Assembly (NCBI RefSeq): GCF_000721495.1
Contig: NZ_JOHY01000008.1
Location: 288,984 to 352,983, forward strand
Direction: 5' to 3'
DNA: 64,000 nt
Source of the DNA: Streptomyces sp. NRRL F-5123
Lineage (GTDB): Bacteria; Actinomycetota; Actinomycetes; Streptomycetales; Streptomycetaceae
Shown here in pieces: positions 9,079 to 20,048 of this stretch (within the stretch, counting starts at the first letter, position 1; each line of letters opens with the position of its first letter). The position numbers were made by a program, and so were the translations under genes. The notes below the pieces were generated by a model that saw only the letters and a program-made list of their open reading frames with translations, was not told where the DNA came from and made no database searches.

Positions 9079-10188
9079 ATGAACTGGGACGCCGCCGAAG
9101 ACGCCGCCGGCCCCGAGCGCGCCGCCGACGCGTTCACCGACCGGCTGGTGGGAGCCGCGGCCGACGGTGACGACCAGGCCGTCGAGGCCGCCCTGCGGCC
9201 CCGTGACCTGGACGAGTTCGTCGGCCAGGAGCGGGTCCGCGAGCAGCTCGGCCTGGTCCTGCAGGCCGCCCGCCAGCGCGGCGGCACCGCAGACCACGTC
9301 CTGCTCTCCGGCGCTCCCGGCCTCGGCAAGACCACCCTGTCGATGATCATCGCGGCCGAGATGGGCGTGCCGATCAGGATCACCTCGGGCCCGGCCATCC
9401 AGCACGCCGGCGACCTCGCCTCGATCCTGTCCTCGCTCACCGAGGGCGAGGTCCTCTTCCTCGACGAGATCCACCGCATGTCCCGGCCCGCCGAGGAGAT
9501 GCTGTACATGGCGATGGAGGACTTCCGGGTCGACGTGATCGTCGGCAAGGGCCCGGGCGCCACCGCCATCCCGCTGGAGCTGCCGCCCTTCACCCTGGTC
9601 GGCGCGACCACCAGGGCCGGGTTGCTGCCGCCGCCGCTGCGCGACCGCTTCGGCTTCACCGGGCACATGGAGTTCTACGCTCCCGCCGAACTCGAAAGGG
9701 TGATCCACCGCTCGGCCGGCCTGCTGGACGTCACGATCGACGCCCGCGGCGCCGCGGAGATCGCCGGCCGCTCCCGCGGCACCCCGCGTATCGCCAACCG
9801 GCTGCTGCGCCGGGTGCGGGACTACGCGCAGGTCAGGGGGGACGGCGTCGTCGACCGGGCGACGGCCGCGGCGGCACTGGAGGTCTACGAGGTGGACGCG
9901 CGCGGCCTGGACCGGCTGGACCGTGCGGTGCTTCATGCCCTGCTGTCCCTTTTTGGCGGCGGTCCTGTGGGTTTGTCCACACTTGCTGTCGCTGTGGGGG
10001 AGGAGCGTGAGACTGTTGAGGAGGTCGCCGAGCCCTTCCTCGTCAGGGAGGGGCTGCTGGCCCGCACCCCGCGGGGCAGGGTGGCGACCGCTGCCGCATG
10101 GGCGCACCTGGGCCTCGTACCCCCGCAAGCCAACGGGGGGCAGGGCACGGGAGGAGGACCTGGACAGAACGGGCTGTTCGGGCCGTGA
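9079..10188 (+). CDS. ruvB: Holliday junction DNA helicase RuvB
   Basis: 369-residue AAA+ ATPase driving branch migration. Walker [10 protein letters not shown] (near residues 77-85), Walker [10 protein letters not shown] (near 129), sensor 1 LVGATTRAG and the arginine-finger region [12 protein letters not shown] are intact, followed by a winged-helix C-terminus. An acidic N-terminal extension of ~40 residues precedes the core. Within the C-terminal domain (nt 9922-10026) about 15 of 35 codons end in A or T, unlike the rest of the gene, and this patch carries a perfect DnaA-box sequence. An 80-nt gap separates it from ruvA. Confidence 0.96.
   Translation: MNWDAAEDAAGPERAADAFTDRLVGAAADGDDQAVEAALRPRDLDEFVGQERVREQLGLVLQAARQRGGTADHVLLSGAPGLGKTTLSMIIAAEMGVPIRITSGPAIQHAGDLASILSSLTEGEVLFLDEIHRMSRPAEEMLYMAMEDFRVDVIVGKGPGATAIPLELPPFTLVGATTRAGLLPPPLRDRFGFTGHMEFYAPAELERVIHRSAGLLDVTIDARGAAEIAGRSRGTPRIANRLLRRVRDYAQVRGDGVVDRATAAAALEVYEVDARGLDRLDRAVLHALLSLFGGGPVGLSTLAVAVGEERETVEEVAEPFLVREGLLARTPRGRVATAAAWAHLGLVPPQANGGQGTGGGPGQNGLFGP
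9973..9981 (+). promoter_or_regulatory. DnaA-box sequence TTGTCCACA inside ruvB
   Basis: The nonamer equals the preferred Streptomyces DnaA box. It is read as Leu-Ser-Thr in ruvB and sits in the middle of the low-GC3 codon patch. Whether DnaA binds here is not known from the sequence. Confidence 0.4.
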
Positions 10189-10234
10189 GGCGCTTCGGCT
10201 CGTCCGTTCAGGAACCCCAGTGCCATGCTTGGCG

Positions 10235-10264
10235 TTGTTCCAGCGGCGAGCCAGCGCTTAGACT
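10235..10264 (+). promoter_or_regulatory. Probable promoter of yajC-secD-secF
   Basis: TTGTTC (10235-10240), 18-nt spacer, TAGACT (10259-10264): a good match to the vegetative pattern TTGACN-N16-18-TANNNT. It predicts a leader of about 75 nt before yajC. Confidence 0.6.
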
Positions 10265-10347
10265 CCGCCGACGCCCTTCCTCCGGAGCGGCACTCACATC
10301 CCGAAACCCAGGCCAGCACCGTTGGCCGTGCGAAGGAACGTCAGACC

Positions 10348-10830
10348 GTGAATCCCCTGATCCTGATTCTGATCGTCGCGTTCGGCGGCATGCTGCTGAT
10401 GACGAGGTCCCAGAAGAACAAGCAGCGCCAGGTCCTCGAAATGCGGGAGAAGATGGAGCCCGGCGCCGGGATCCGCACCATCGGCGGTATGTACGCCGTG
10501 GTGAAGGAGGTCAACCAGGAGACGGTCCTGCTGGAGCTGACCGACGGCGTGCACGCGCACTTCACCAAGGGCGCCATCTCCGCCGTGCTCAGCGAGCAGG
10601 AGTTCAACCGCATCGTGCACGGCATCGAGCCCGAAGAGCTCGATGACGCCGACACCGCGGACGCCGACGGGACCGACGCCTCCGATGTCACCGACGCCGA
10701 CGGCGCGGAGGACACCGCGCAGGTCGGCGCGCACGGCGACGCCGACGTCACGGCTGCCGACGGGGATCGCGTGGAGCTGAAGAAGACCGAGGCCGAGCCG
10801 GAGGCGGGCGGTTCGGGCCCCGCCAAGTAA
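10348..10830 (+). CDS. yajC: Preprotein translocase subunit YajC
   Basis: 160 residues. One N-terminal membrane helix (about residues 3-20, LILILIVAFGGMLLM) is followed by the conserved YajC core (RSQKNKQRQVLEMREKMEPGAGIRTIGGMYAVVKEV). YajC associates with SecDF at the Sec channel. The C-terminal ~70 residues are a highly acidic Asp/Ala/Thr/Glu-rich tail, longer than in E. coli (110 residues). The GTG at 10348 is chosen because GAAGGAA lies upstream and it starts directly at the membrane helix. The secD start lies 78 nt downstream. Confidence 0.93.
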   Translation: MNPLILILIVAFGGMLLMTRSQKNKQRQVLEMREKMEPGAGIRTIGGMYAVVKEVNQETVLLELTDGVHAHFTKGAISAVLSEQEFNRIVHGIEPEELDDADTADADGTDASDVTDADGAEDTAQVGAHGDADVTAADGDRVELKKTEAEPEAGGSGPAK

Positions 10831-10908
10831 GGGTCATGTTCGCGCAACACTCGTCACCGTCCGCGGGCGCGCAGGCCCCGGTGCGGTAGGACAGGGAGAC
10901 ACAAGAAG

Positions 10909-12681
10909 GTGGCAGCAGCCAAGAAGGGCCGCAGGCCCTCGGGGAGCCAGGGATACCCCGGGCGCGCTCTGGCCGTGATCCTCATCGCCCTGGTGGCGCT
11001 GACCGGTGGGATCTTCCTCACCGGTGACCGCACACCCCGGCTGGGCATCGACCTCGCCGGTGGTGTGAGCATCACCCTGACCGCTCGTGACGGCCAGGGC
11101 AGTGCGGTGAACAAGGCGAACATGAACACCGCGGTCAACATCATCAGCAACCGGGTCAACGGCCTGGGTGTCTCCGAGGCGGAGGTGCAGACCGAGGGAT
11201 CGAAGAACATCATCGTCAACATCCCGAAGGGCACCAACGCCGACCAGGCGGAGAAGCAGGTCAACACCACGGCGAAGATGTACTTCCGCCAGGTGCTCGC
11301 GGCGGGTGCGGGCACCCCCGCCCCGGCCGGGACTCCGACCCCGAGCGCCTCGGGCAGCGCCACCCCGTCTCCCGGCGCGAGCAGCACGGCGACCCCCAAG
11401 GCCACCGGCAGCGCGACGAGCAGCCCCACGGCCAGCTCCTCCGCGCAGGGCCGCGCGGTCAGCGGCGCCCTGACCTCCTCGGTCGACAAGGCGCCCACCC
11501 CGCTGCCCTCCCCGTCGGCCACCGACGGCACGGGCGCCGCGAGCGGTGACTCCAGCACCGACACCAGCATCCCCGCCGACCTCCAGGCGAAGTACGCCGC
11601 GCTCGACTGCACGAACGTCAAGCAGCGCACCGCCGCCCAGGAGGCCGCCGGCGACCCGACCAAGAAGGTCGTCACCTGCGGCGACGAGGGCGGTGCCTGG
11701 AACAAGTACGTGCTCGGCCCGTCCGTGATCGACGGCAAGCGCATCTCCGGCGCGAACGCGGCCTTCGACACCCAGCAGGGCAACGGCTGGGTCGTCAACC
11801 TGACGTTCGACTCCAAGGGCGCCGGCCAGTTCACCTCGGTGACCAGCAACCTGGCAAGCCAGCAGGACCCGAACAACCGCTTCGCGATCGTGCTGGACGG
11901 CAATGTCCAGTCCGCCCCGGCGGTCCACGAGGCGCTGCCCGGCGGCAGCGCGCAGATCTCCGGCTCCTTCAAGCAGTCGGAGGCCCAGGACCTGGCGAAC
12001 GTCCTCAAGTACGGCTCGCTGCCGCTGGCGTTCGACATCTCCGACAAGACCACCGTCTCCGCCGCCCTCGGCGGCGAGCAGCTGCACGGCGGCCTGATCG
12101 CCGGCGCAGTCGGCCTGGCGCTGGTCGTGCTCTACATGTTCGCCTACTACCGCGGGCTGAGCCTCGTCGCCATCGCGAGCCTCCTGGTCTCCGCGGGCCT
12201 GACGTACACGATCATGTGCCTGCTCGGCCGGGCCATCGGCTTCGCGCTGAACCTGCCGGCCGTCGCCGGTGCGATCGTCGCCATCGGTATCACCGCCGAC
12301 TCCTTCATCGTGTTCTTCGAACGCATAAGGGACGAGTTGCGCGAGGGCCGGTCGCTGCAGCCCGCGGTCGCCCGCGGCTGGCCGCGTGCCCGGCGCACCA
12401 TCCTGGTGTCCGACTTCGTGTCCTTCCTGGCCGCGGCGGTGCTCTACGTCGTGACCGTCGGCAAGGTCCGCGGCTTCGCCTTCACGCTGGGTCTGACGAC
12501 GCTGCTCGACGTCGCGGTGGTCTTCCTCTTCACCAAGCCGCTGATGACCATCCTGGCCCGCCGCAAGTTCTTCGCCGACGGCCACAAGTGGTCCGGGCTC
12601 AACCCGCAGAGCCTTGGAGTCAAGGCGCCGCTGCGCCGTGTCCGCCGTACCCCCAGCAGCACCGAGACGAAGGAAGCCTGA
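10909..12681 (+). CDS. secD: Protein translocase subunit SecD
   Basis: 590 residues. SecD, with SecF, uses the proton motive force to help pull exported proteins across the membrane. Order: basic N-terminus, TM1 (about 20-38), periplasmic P1 start with LGIDLAGGVSITL, then five C-terminal TM helices ending near residue 560 (family block AGAIVAIGITADSFIVFFERIRDELREG). A Ser/Thr/Ala/Pro-rich low-complexity insert at about residues 133-222 splits the P1 domain. The GTG at 10909 precedes AAAKKGRRPSG. The stop shares one base with the secF start (TGATG). Confidence 0.95.
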   Translation: MAAAKKGRRPSGSQGYPGRALAVILIALVALTGGIFLTGDRTPRLGIDLAGGVSITLTARDGQGSAVNKANMNTAVNIISNRVNGLGVSEAEVQTEGSKNIIVNIPKGTNADQAEKQVNTTAKMYFRQVLAAGAGTPAPAGTPTPSASGSATPSPGASSTATPKATGSATSSPTASSSAQGRAVSGALTSSVDKAPTPLPSPSATDGTGAASGDSSTDTSIPADLQAKYAALDCTNVKQRTAAQEAAGDPTKKVVTCGDEGGAWNKYVLGPSVIDGKRISGANAAFDTQQGNGWVVNLTFDSKGAGQFTSVTSNLASQQDPNNRFAIVLDGNVQSAPAVHEALPGGSAQISGSFKQSEAQDLANVLKYGSLPLAFDISDKTTVSAALGGEQLHGGLIAGAVGLALVVLYMFAYYRGLSLVAIASLLVSAGLTYTIMCLLGRAIGFALNLPAVAGAIVAIGITADSFIVFFERIRDELREGRSLQPAVARGWPRARRTILVSDFVSFLAAAVLYVVTVGKVRGFAFTLGLTTLLDVAVVFLFTKPLMTILARRKFFADGHKWSGLNPQSLGVKAPLRRVRRTPSSTETKEA

Positions 12682-13880
12682 TGTCCAAGCTCGGCACTCT
12701 CGGTCACCGGCTGCACCGGGGCGAGGTCAGCTACGACTTCGTCGGCAAGCGGAAGATCTGGTACGGCGTCTCGATCCTGATCACGGTCGTCGCGATCGTC
12801 GGCCTGGTGGTGAACGGCCTCAAGCTCGGTATCGAGTTCAAGGGCGGCGCGGTCTTCACCACACCGAAGACCTCGATGTCGACCTCGCAGGTGCACGACC
12901 GGATCAGCGGCGACACCGCGGGCCACCCGGCGACGATCCAGAAGCTGGGCAACGGCGGGATGCGCATCCAGGTCAGCGACATCTCGACGCAGACCTCCAA
13001 GGACATCCAGCAGAAGATCGCCGACGACCTGAAGATCGACAAGTCGAAGCTCGACGCGGAGATCGTCGGCCCGAGCTGGGGCAAGGAGATCTCCAAGAAG
13101 GCCTTCCAGGGCCTGATCATCTTCCTGGTGCTGGTGGTCGTCTACCTGGCGATCGCCTTCGAGTGGCGAATGGCGGCCGCGGCGCTCGTCGCCCTGTTGC
13201 ACGACCTGACGATCACCACCGGCGTGTACGCCATCGTCGGCTTCGAGGTCACGCCGGGCACGGTCATCGGTCTGCTCACGATCCTCGGTTACTCCCTCTA
13301 CGACACCGTCGTCGTCTTCGACGGTCTGAAGGAAGCCACCAAGGACATCACCAAGCAGAACCAGAAGACCTACAGCGAGCTGGCCAACCGCAGCCTCAAC
13401 GGCACCCTGGTGCGGTCGATCAACACCACCGTGGTCGCGCTGCTGCCGGTCGCCGCGCTGCTCTTCATCGGCGGCGGCCTGCTCGGCGCCGGTGTGCTCA
13501 ACGACATCGCGCTCGCCCTCTTCGTCGGCCTCACCGCCGGTGCGTACTCCTCGATCTTCATCGCCACCCCGATCGTGGCGGAGCTGAAGGAGCAGGAGCC
13601 GCAGATGAAGTCGCTGCGCAAGCGGGTGCTGGCCAAGCGCAAGGCCGACGCGGCCAAGGCCAAGGAGGCCGCCGCCCGCGGCGAGGACCCGGAGGACGCG
13701 TCCGCGGAGGCCTCCGGGAGCGACGACGGCGACGACGACGGCGACGACGCCGCCACTGCCGCGGCGGGGGCCGGGGTGGTCTCCCCGCGCGCCCAGAGCG
13801 GTACGCGCCCGCGCAGCCAGCCGGGCAGCCGCGGCAACGGCCGCGGTGGACGGGGCCGCCCCTCCGGCCGGCGGCGCTGA
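12681..13880 (+). CDS. secF: Protein translocase subunit SecF
   Basis: 399 residues, partner of SecD. Six TM helices are recognisable, with the short periplasmic domain starting LGIEFKGGAVFTT and the family motif LTILGYSLYDTVVVFDGLKE in TM4. The C-terminal ~100 residues are a Lys/Ala/Glu-then-Asp-rich-then-Arg/Gly-rich cytoplasmic tail beyond the usual ~310-residue length, typical of streptomycetes. It is translated by one-base overlap with secD. A 14-bp hairpin 23 nt downstream ends the operon. Confidence 0.95.
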   Translation: MSKLGTLGHRLHRGEVSYDFVGKRKIWYGVSILITVVAIVGLVVNGLKLGIEFKGGAVFTTPKTSMSTSQVHDRISGDTAGHPATIQKLGNGGMRIQVSDISTQTSKDIQQKIADDLKIDKSKLDAEIVGPSWGKEISKKAFQGLIIFLVLVVVYLAIAFEWRMAAAALVALLHDLTITTGVYAIVGFEVTPGTVIGLLTILGYSLYDTVVVFDGLKEATKDITKQNQKTYSELANRSLNGTLVRSINTTVVALLPVAALLFIGGGLLGAGVLNDIALALFVGLTAGAYSSIFIATPIVAELKEQEPQMKSLRKRVLAKRKADAAKAKEAAARGEDPEDASAEASGSDDGDDDGDDAATAAAGAGVVSPRAQSGTRPRSQPGSRGNGRGGRGRPSGRRR

Positions 13881-13903
13881 GACCGCGCACCGCACGATCC
13901 CCA

Positions 13904-13940
13904 CGGAAGCCGCCCGGTCGCCACGGCCGGGCGGCTTCCG
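13904..13940 (+). terminator. Hairpin terminator after secF
   Basis: A perfect 14-bp stem (13904-13917 with 13927-13940) with a 9-nt loop, 23 nt after the stop. There is no T tract, as is common in high-GC actinobacteria. Confidence 0.7.
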
Positions 13941-14049
13941 CGCGTCCGGCGGGGGACAATGGACCGCGCGCCGTCCGGAGCGGCCCGCGCGCCCGCAGCC
14001 CCGCCCCCACCCCTGTCCCGACGAACGAGAAGAGCCGAGGAACACCCTG

Positions 14050-14610
14050 ATGACCACCACGGAGACCCCGTCCGCCGAGCTGCGCGAGCTGCTGCTCGCC
14101 CACATCAGGGACGTCCCGGACTACCCGGAGCCCGGTGTGATGTTCAAGGACATCACCCCCCTGCTGGCCGATCCCGGGGCTTTCGGCGCGCTCGTCGAGG
14201 CGCTCGCGGAGCTGTGCGCCCGGCACGGCGCCACCAAGGTCGTCGGGCTGGAGGCGCGCGGCTTCATCCTGGCGGCCCCCGCGGCGGTACGGGCCGGGGT
14301 CGGCTTCGTTCCCGTGCGCAAGGCGGGCAAGCTGCCCGGCGCGGTGCACGGGCAGGCGTACCAGCTGGAGTACGGCACCGCCGAGATCGAGGTGCACACC
14401 GACGCCTTCGCCCCGGACGACCGGGTGCTGGTGATCGACGACGTGCTGGCCACCGGCGGCACCGCGGAGGCCGGCGTCGCGCTGATCCGCCAGGCCGGCG
14501 CGACCGTGGCGGGCCTCGCGGTCCTGCTGGAGCTGAGCTTCCTCGGGGGGCGCGAGCGCCTGCTCCCGGCGCTCGGTGGAGCGCCGCTGGACGCGCTGAT
14601 CACGGTCTGA
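14050..14610 (+). CDS. apt: Adenine phosphoribosyltransferase
   Basis: 186 residues. Apt makes AMP from adenine and PRPP. The PRPP-binding motif is VLVIDDVLATGGTAEAG (near residues 126-142); the flanking blocks VPDYPEPGVMFKDITPLL and VGLEARGFILAAPAA are characteristic of Apt rather than other phosphoribosyltransferases. The ATG at 14050 follows GAGGAAC with good spacing. Apt directly upstream of relA is the usual secDF-apt-relA order in streptomycetes. A 246-nt gap follows. Confidence 0.96.
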   Translation: MTTTETPSAELRELLLAHIRDVPDYPEPGVMFKDITPLLADPGAFGALVEALAELCARHGATKVVGLEARGFILAAPAAVRAGVGFVPVRKAGKLPGAVHGQAYQLEYGTAEIEVHTDAFAPDDRVLVIDDVLATGGTAEAGVALIRQAGATVAGLAVLLELSFLGGRERLLPALGGAPLDALITV

Positions 14611-14821
14611 AGCAGCCGGGCGCAAGCTGACGCAGCCGGGCGCAGCCCGACGCGGCCGGGACAGCGCCCGACCACTGCCGACACCGTCCGTCACCGTCCG
14701 AAAACCGCGGGTCCCGGTCGCCTGACGCCCCTGGCGCCCCACGAGCCGTGCCACGTACCGGCTGGTGGTGCGGTGGGGGGTGCCCGGGCACCGCGCACGC
14801 CCGGGTGTCCGCACAGGTCGA

Positions 14822-14827
14822 TACCAT
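14822..14827 (+). promoter_or_regulatory. Possible -10 element for relA
   Basis: TACCAT fits TANNNT and lies 29 nt before the TTG start, but no -35 of quality is seen at the right distance. Confidence 0.3.
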
Positions 14828-14856
14828 GGGATTCCTACCGCGCGTGAGGAGTGCAC

Positions 14857-17316
<2,460 letters not shown>

Positions 17317-17322
17317 CGCAGA

Positions 17323-17353
17323 CCCGCAGCGGGGCGCTGAGCGCCGCTGCGGG
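17323..17353 (+). terminator. Hairpin terminator after relA
   Basis: A perfect 10-bp stem (CCCGCAGCGG with its complement) with an 11-nt loop, 6 nt after the relA stop. First of two hairpins between the convergent genes. Confidence 0.7.
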
Positions 17354-17370
17354 CCCCCGGACAGCGGAAA

Positions 17371-17403
17371 GCGGCTCCCGGTGCCTCGCGCACCGGGAGC
17401 CGC
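17371..17403. terminator. Bidirectional hairpin terminator, relA / DUF349 gene
   Basis: A perfect 14-bp stem (17371-17384 with 17390-17403) and a CTCGC loop between two convergent genes. It can act in both directions and would protect each gene from read-through. Confidence 0.75.
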
Positions 17404-17429
17404 TCCGTGTCACCCGACGGGCCGGGCGG

Positions 17430-18659
17430 TCAGCCGCCGAACTCCTGGAGGCCCTTGAGCGCCTGGTCCAGCAGCGCCTGGCGGCCCTCCAGCTCGGCCG
17501 CGAGCTTGTCCGCCCTGGCGGTGTTGCCCGCCGCGCGCGCCGTGTCGATCTGGCCGCGCAGCTTGTCCACCGCCGCCTGCAGCTGGCCGGTCAGACCCTG
17601 GGCGCGGGCCCGTACCTCGGGGTTGGTGCGCCGCCACTCGGCTTCCTCGGACTCCGCGAGCGCCCGCTCGACGGCGTGCATCCGCGACTCGATACGCGGC
17701 CGGGCGTCGCGCGGCACATGGCCGATGCCCTCCCAGCGCTCGTTGATCGTGCGGAAGGCGGCGCGGGCCGCCTTGAGGTCCGTCACCGGCAGCAGCTTCT
17801 CGGCCTCGACGACCAGCTGCTCCTTGGCCGCCAGGTTGTCGCGCTGCTCGCCGTCCCGCTCGGCGAAGACCTCGGAGCGAGCGGCGAAGAAGACGTCCTG
17901 GGCCCCGCGGAAACGATTCCACAGGTCGTCCTCGGCCTCGCGCTGCGCACGGCCCGCGGCCTTCCACTCGGTCATCAGCTCGCGGTAGCGGGCCGCGGTC
18001 GGCCCCCAGTCGGTGGAGTCCGACAGCGACTGCGCCTCGGTGACCAGCTTCTCCTTGGTGCGCCGGGCCTGCTCGCGCTGCGCGTCCAGCGACGCGAAGT
18101 GCGCCTTGCGGCGCTTGGAGAACACCGACCGCGCGTGGCTGAAGCGGTGCCACAGCTCGTCGTCGCTCTTGCGGTCCAGCCGGGGCAGGCCCTTCCACGT
18201 GTCGACCAGCGCCCGCAGCCGCTCACCCGCGGTGCGCCACTGCTCGCTCTCCGCCAACTGCTCGGCCTCGGCGACCAGTTGCTCCTTGGCGGACCTGGCC
18301 TCCTCGCTCTGCCGCGCCTTGGCCGCGCGGCGCTCCTCACGCCGCGAGTCGACCAGCGCGACGAGCGCGTCCAGCCGACCGGCCAGCGCCGCCAGGTCCC
18401 CGACCGCGTGCCCCTCGTCCACGGCCGCCCGCAGGTGCTCGATCGCGGCCAGCGCGTCCTTGGGCGCGAGGTCCGTGGTCTGCACCCGGCGTTCCAGGAG
18501 GCCGATCTCCACGACGAGCCCCTCGTACTTGCGCTCGAAGTAGGCGAGGGCCTCCGCGGGGGAGCCCGCCTGCCACGAACCGACCTCCTTCTCCCCGTCG
18601 GCCGTACGCACGTACACGGTCCCCGTCTCATCGACGCGGCCCCACGGGTCGCTGCTCAC
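17430..18659 (-). CDS. DUF349 domain-containing protein
   Basis: 409 residues, almost wholly helical and charged, with repeated DUF349 units. Each unit carries an [ED]LWxRF-x-A-x2-x-F-type core, seen in DLWNRFRGAQDVFFAARSEV and ELWHRFSHARSVFSKRR. An N-terminal ~65-residue beta-rich part (WGRVDETGTVYVRTADGEKE) precedes the helices. The function of the family is not established. The GTG at 18659 is chosen because GGAGGAGG lies just upstream; an in-frame start 52 codons earlier lacks one. Convergent with relA and 171 nt from the cyclophilin gene, which has the same orientation. Confidence 0.88.
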   Translation of the reverse strand: MSSDPWGRVDETGTVYVRTADGEKEVGSWQAGSPAEALAYFERKYEGLVVEIGLLERRVQTTDLAPKDALAAIEHLRAAVDEGHAVGDLAALAGRLDALVALVDSRREERRAAKARQSEEARSAKEQLVAEAEQLAESEQWRTAGERLRALVDTWKGLPRLDRKSDDELWHRFSHARSVFSKRRKAHFASLDAQREQARRTKEKLVTEAQSLSDSTDWGPTAARYRELMTEWKAAGRAQREAEDDLWNRFRGAQDVFFAARSEVFAERDGEQRDNLAAKEQLVVEAEKLLPVTDLKAARAAFRTINERWEGIGHVPRDARPRIESRMHAVERALAESEEAEWRRTNPEVRARAQGLTGQLQAAVDKLRGQIDTARAAGNTARADKLAAELEGRQALLDQALKGLQEFGG

Positions 18660-18830
18660 AGCGCCTCCTCCACGTGATGCCCGGCCGGGTGGCGGCTCGA
18701 CGGCATCGTCCACAGTGTCTCCCCCGGCGCAATCCCCGGGTGAATCTCCGGCCGGGCTGTGCGCACGGACCGGTCCAACGCCAACATAGGCGACCATCGC
18801 CCCGGCTGTCCGCATCCGGTGCGGCGGGAA

Positions 18831-19685
18831 TCAGGATTTGCCGACGGTCGCCTTGTTGATGACGACGGTGGCGTTCGGCGCCCCGTCGCCCTGCCCGCCG
18901 CTGTTCTCACCGGCGCCGGCGATCTTGTCCAGCACCTTGAGGCCGTCGGCGCTCAGGGTGCCGAACGGAGTGTAGTTGGGCTGCAGCGGGCTGTCCTTGT
19001 AGACCAGGAAGAACTGGCTCCCGCCGGTGTTCGGGCCGCTGTTGGCCATCGCCACGGTCCCGGCCGGGTACGTGACCGCGCCGGTCGAGTCGGCCTTGCC
19101 GAACGCCGTCAGGTTCTCGTCCGGGATCGAGTAGCCCGGGCCGCCGCTGCCGGAGGCCGTCGGGTCGCCGCACTGCAGCACGTAGATGCCCGCGCTGGTG
19201 AGCCGGTGGCAGCGGGTGTGGTCGAAGAAGCCCTTGTCGGCGAGGAACTTGAAGGAGTTCACCGTCTCCGGCGCCTTCGCCGCGTCCAGCGAGATCGGCA
19301 TCGTGCCGCACGTGGTGTCGAGGGTGAAGGTGTACTTCGCGCTCTTGTCGATCGCCATCTTCGGCTTCGACTTCCAGGTGGTGGTGCCCGGGTTGCCCGC
19401 CGCGGGCTTCTCGCAGGGGTCGGCCGCCGCGGTGGGCGCCGCGGAAGCGCTGCCCGACGCGCTCGGAGTGCTGGACGCGCCCGCGGCGTCGTCCTTCTTC
19501 TTCGAGCTGCCGTCGAAGGCCCCCGCCGCCCACGCCCCGCCGGTGCCCGCGAGCGCGACCACCACGACCGCCGCGATCCCCGCGGTGCGCCGGCGCGCCC
19601 TGCGCTGGTGATCCACCCTGCGATTCTGCTGCCGCTCGAACTTCTCCCGGGCGAGCTGCCGCCGCCGCTGATCCTTGGTGACCAC
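18831..19685 (-). CDS. Membrane-anchored cyclophilin-type peptidyl-prolyl isomerase
   Basis: 284 residues. A basic cytoplasmic N-terminus (1-33), one membrane helix (about 34-55), a Ser/Ala/Thr linker, then a cyclophilin domain from about residue 110: PETVNSFKFLADKGFFDHTRCHRL, GPGYSIPDEN and GTVAMANSGPNTGGSQFFL. The active-site Arg of cyclophilins is in the FDHTRCHR segment. It should catalyse cis-trans isomerisation of proline bonds outside the membrane, probably in folding of secreted proteins. The GTG at 19685 is the start giving the VTKDQRRRQLAREKFERQ N-terminus common to this family. Tandem 11-bp repeats lie in its upstream region. Confidence 0.9.
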   Translation of the reverse strand: MVTKDQRRRQLAREKFERQQNRRVDHQRRARRRTAGIAAVVVVALAGTGGAWAAGAFDGSSKKKDDAAGASSTPSASGSASAAPTAAADPCEKPAAGNPGTTTWKSKPKMAIDKSAKYTFTLDTTCGTMPISLDAAKAPETVNSFKFLADKGFFDHTRCHRLTSAGIYVLQCGDPTASGSGGPGYSIPDENLTAFGKADSTGAVTYPAGTVAMANSGPNTGGSQFFLVYKDSPLQPNYTPFGTLSADGLKVLDKIAGAGENSGGQGDGAPNATVVINKATVGKS

Positions 19686-20048
19686 TTCGCCTGCTCCCGG
19701 TCGCTGGGCCGGACATGCCGGCCGCCTCGTGTACGCGTGTGTGCTCTTGCGTCTGTCTGGGGTCTGTCTGGGTAAGTCTGGTGCGGTTTGCTGTGTATCT
19801 GCTGGGGCGTGCACCCGGCCCGCAGAGGCATTCTGCCGCAGGCCGTGTGAGCTGTGCTTTTGCTGTGGGTCCACAGAGCGGGCGCGAACCCGTACGAGGG
19901 TGTGTCCGCAGATCTTCGCGTCCCGCGGCGGGTCGAGTCCAGTCCGCAAACACGCCGATGCGCGCCCGATACGAGTTCGCGACCGCGATGTTCTCGCCGG
20001 TAGGCTCGTGAGCTGCCGACACCGCCCGCGGACGACAGAAGGACGAAC
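19686..20048. other. Divergent intergenic region, cyclophilin / hydrolase genes
   Basis: 363 nt, less GC-rich than its surroundings. It holds two exact tandem copies of GTCTGTCTGGG (19751-19772) plus a third partial copy, and a short palindrome CTGTGG-GT-CCACAG (19863-19876). TAGGCT at 20002-20007 is a possible -10 for the plus-strand gene. No protein-coding frame with a ribosome-binding site was convincing. Confidence 0.6.
19751..19772. repeat. Tandem 11-bp direct repeats upstream of cyclophilin gene
   Basis: GTCTGTCTGGG occurs twice back to back (19751-19761, 19762-19772), followed by TAAGTCTGG, a partial third unit. The 11-bp period places units on one face of the helix, about 65-90 nt upstream of the minus-strand GTG. 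Confidence 0.7.

Noticed and set aside
9973..9981. DnaA box as part of a replication origin
   Set aside because: Only one box was seen, inside a coding gene; oriC of Streptomyces has many boxes next to dnaA.
14851..14856. GTG 14851 as the relA start
   Set aside because: It overlaps the GAGGAG ribosome-binding site; TTG 14857 has correct spacing.
19863..19876. CTGTGG-GT-CCACAG palindrome as a DnaA or other specific site
   Set aside because: It does not match the TTGTCCACA consensus and no other support was found; noted only as part of the intergenic region.
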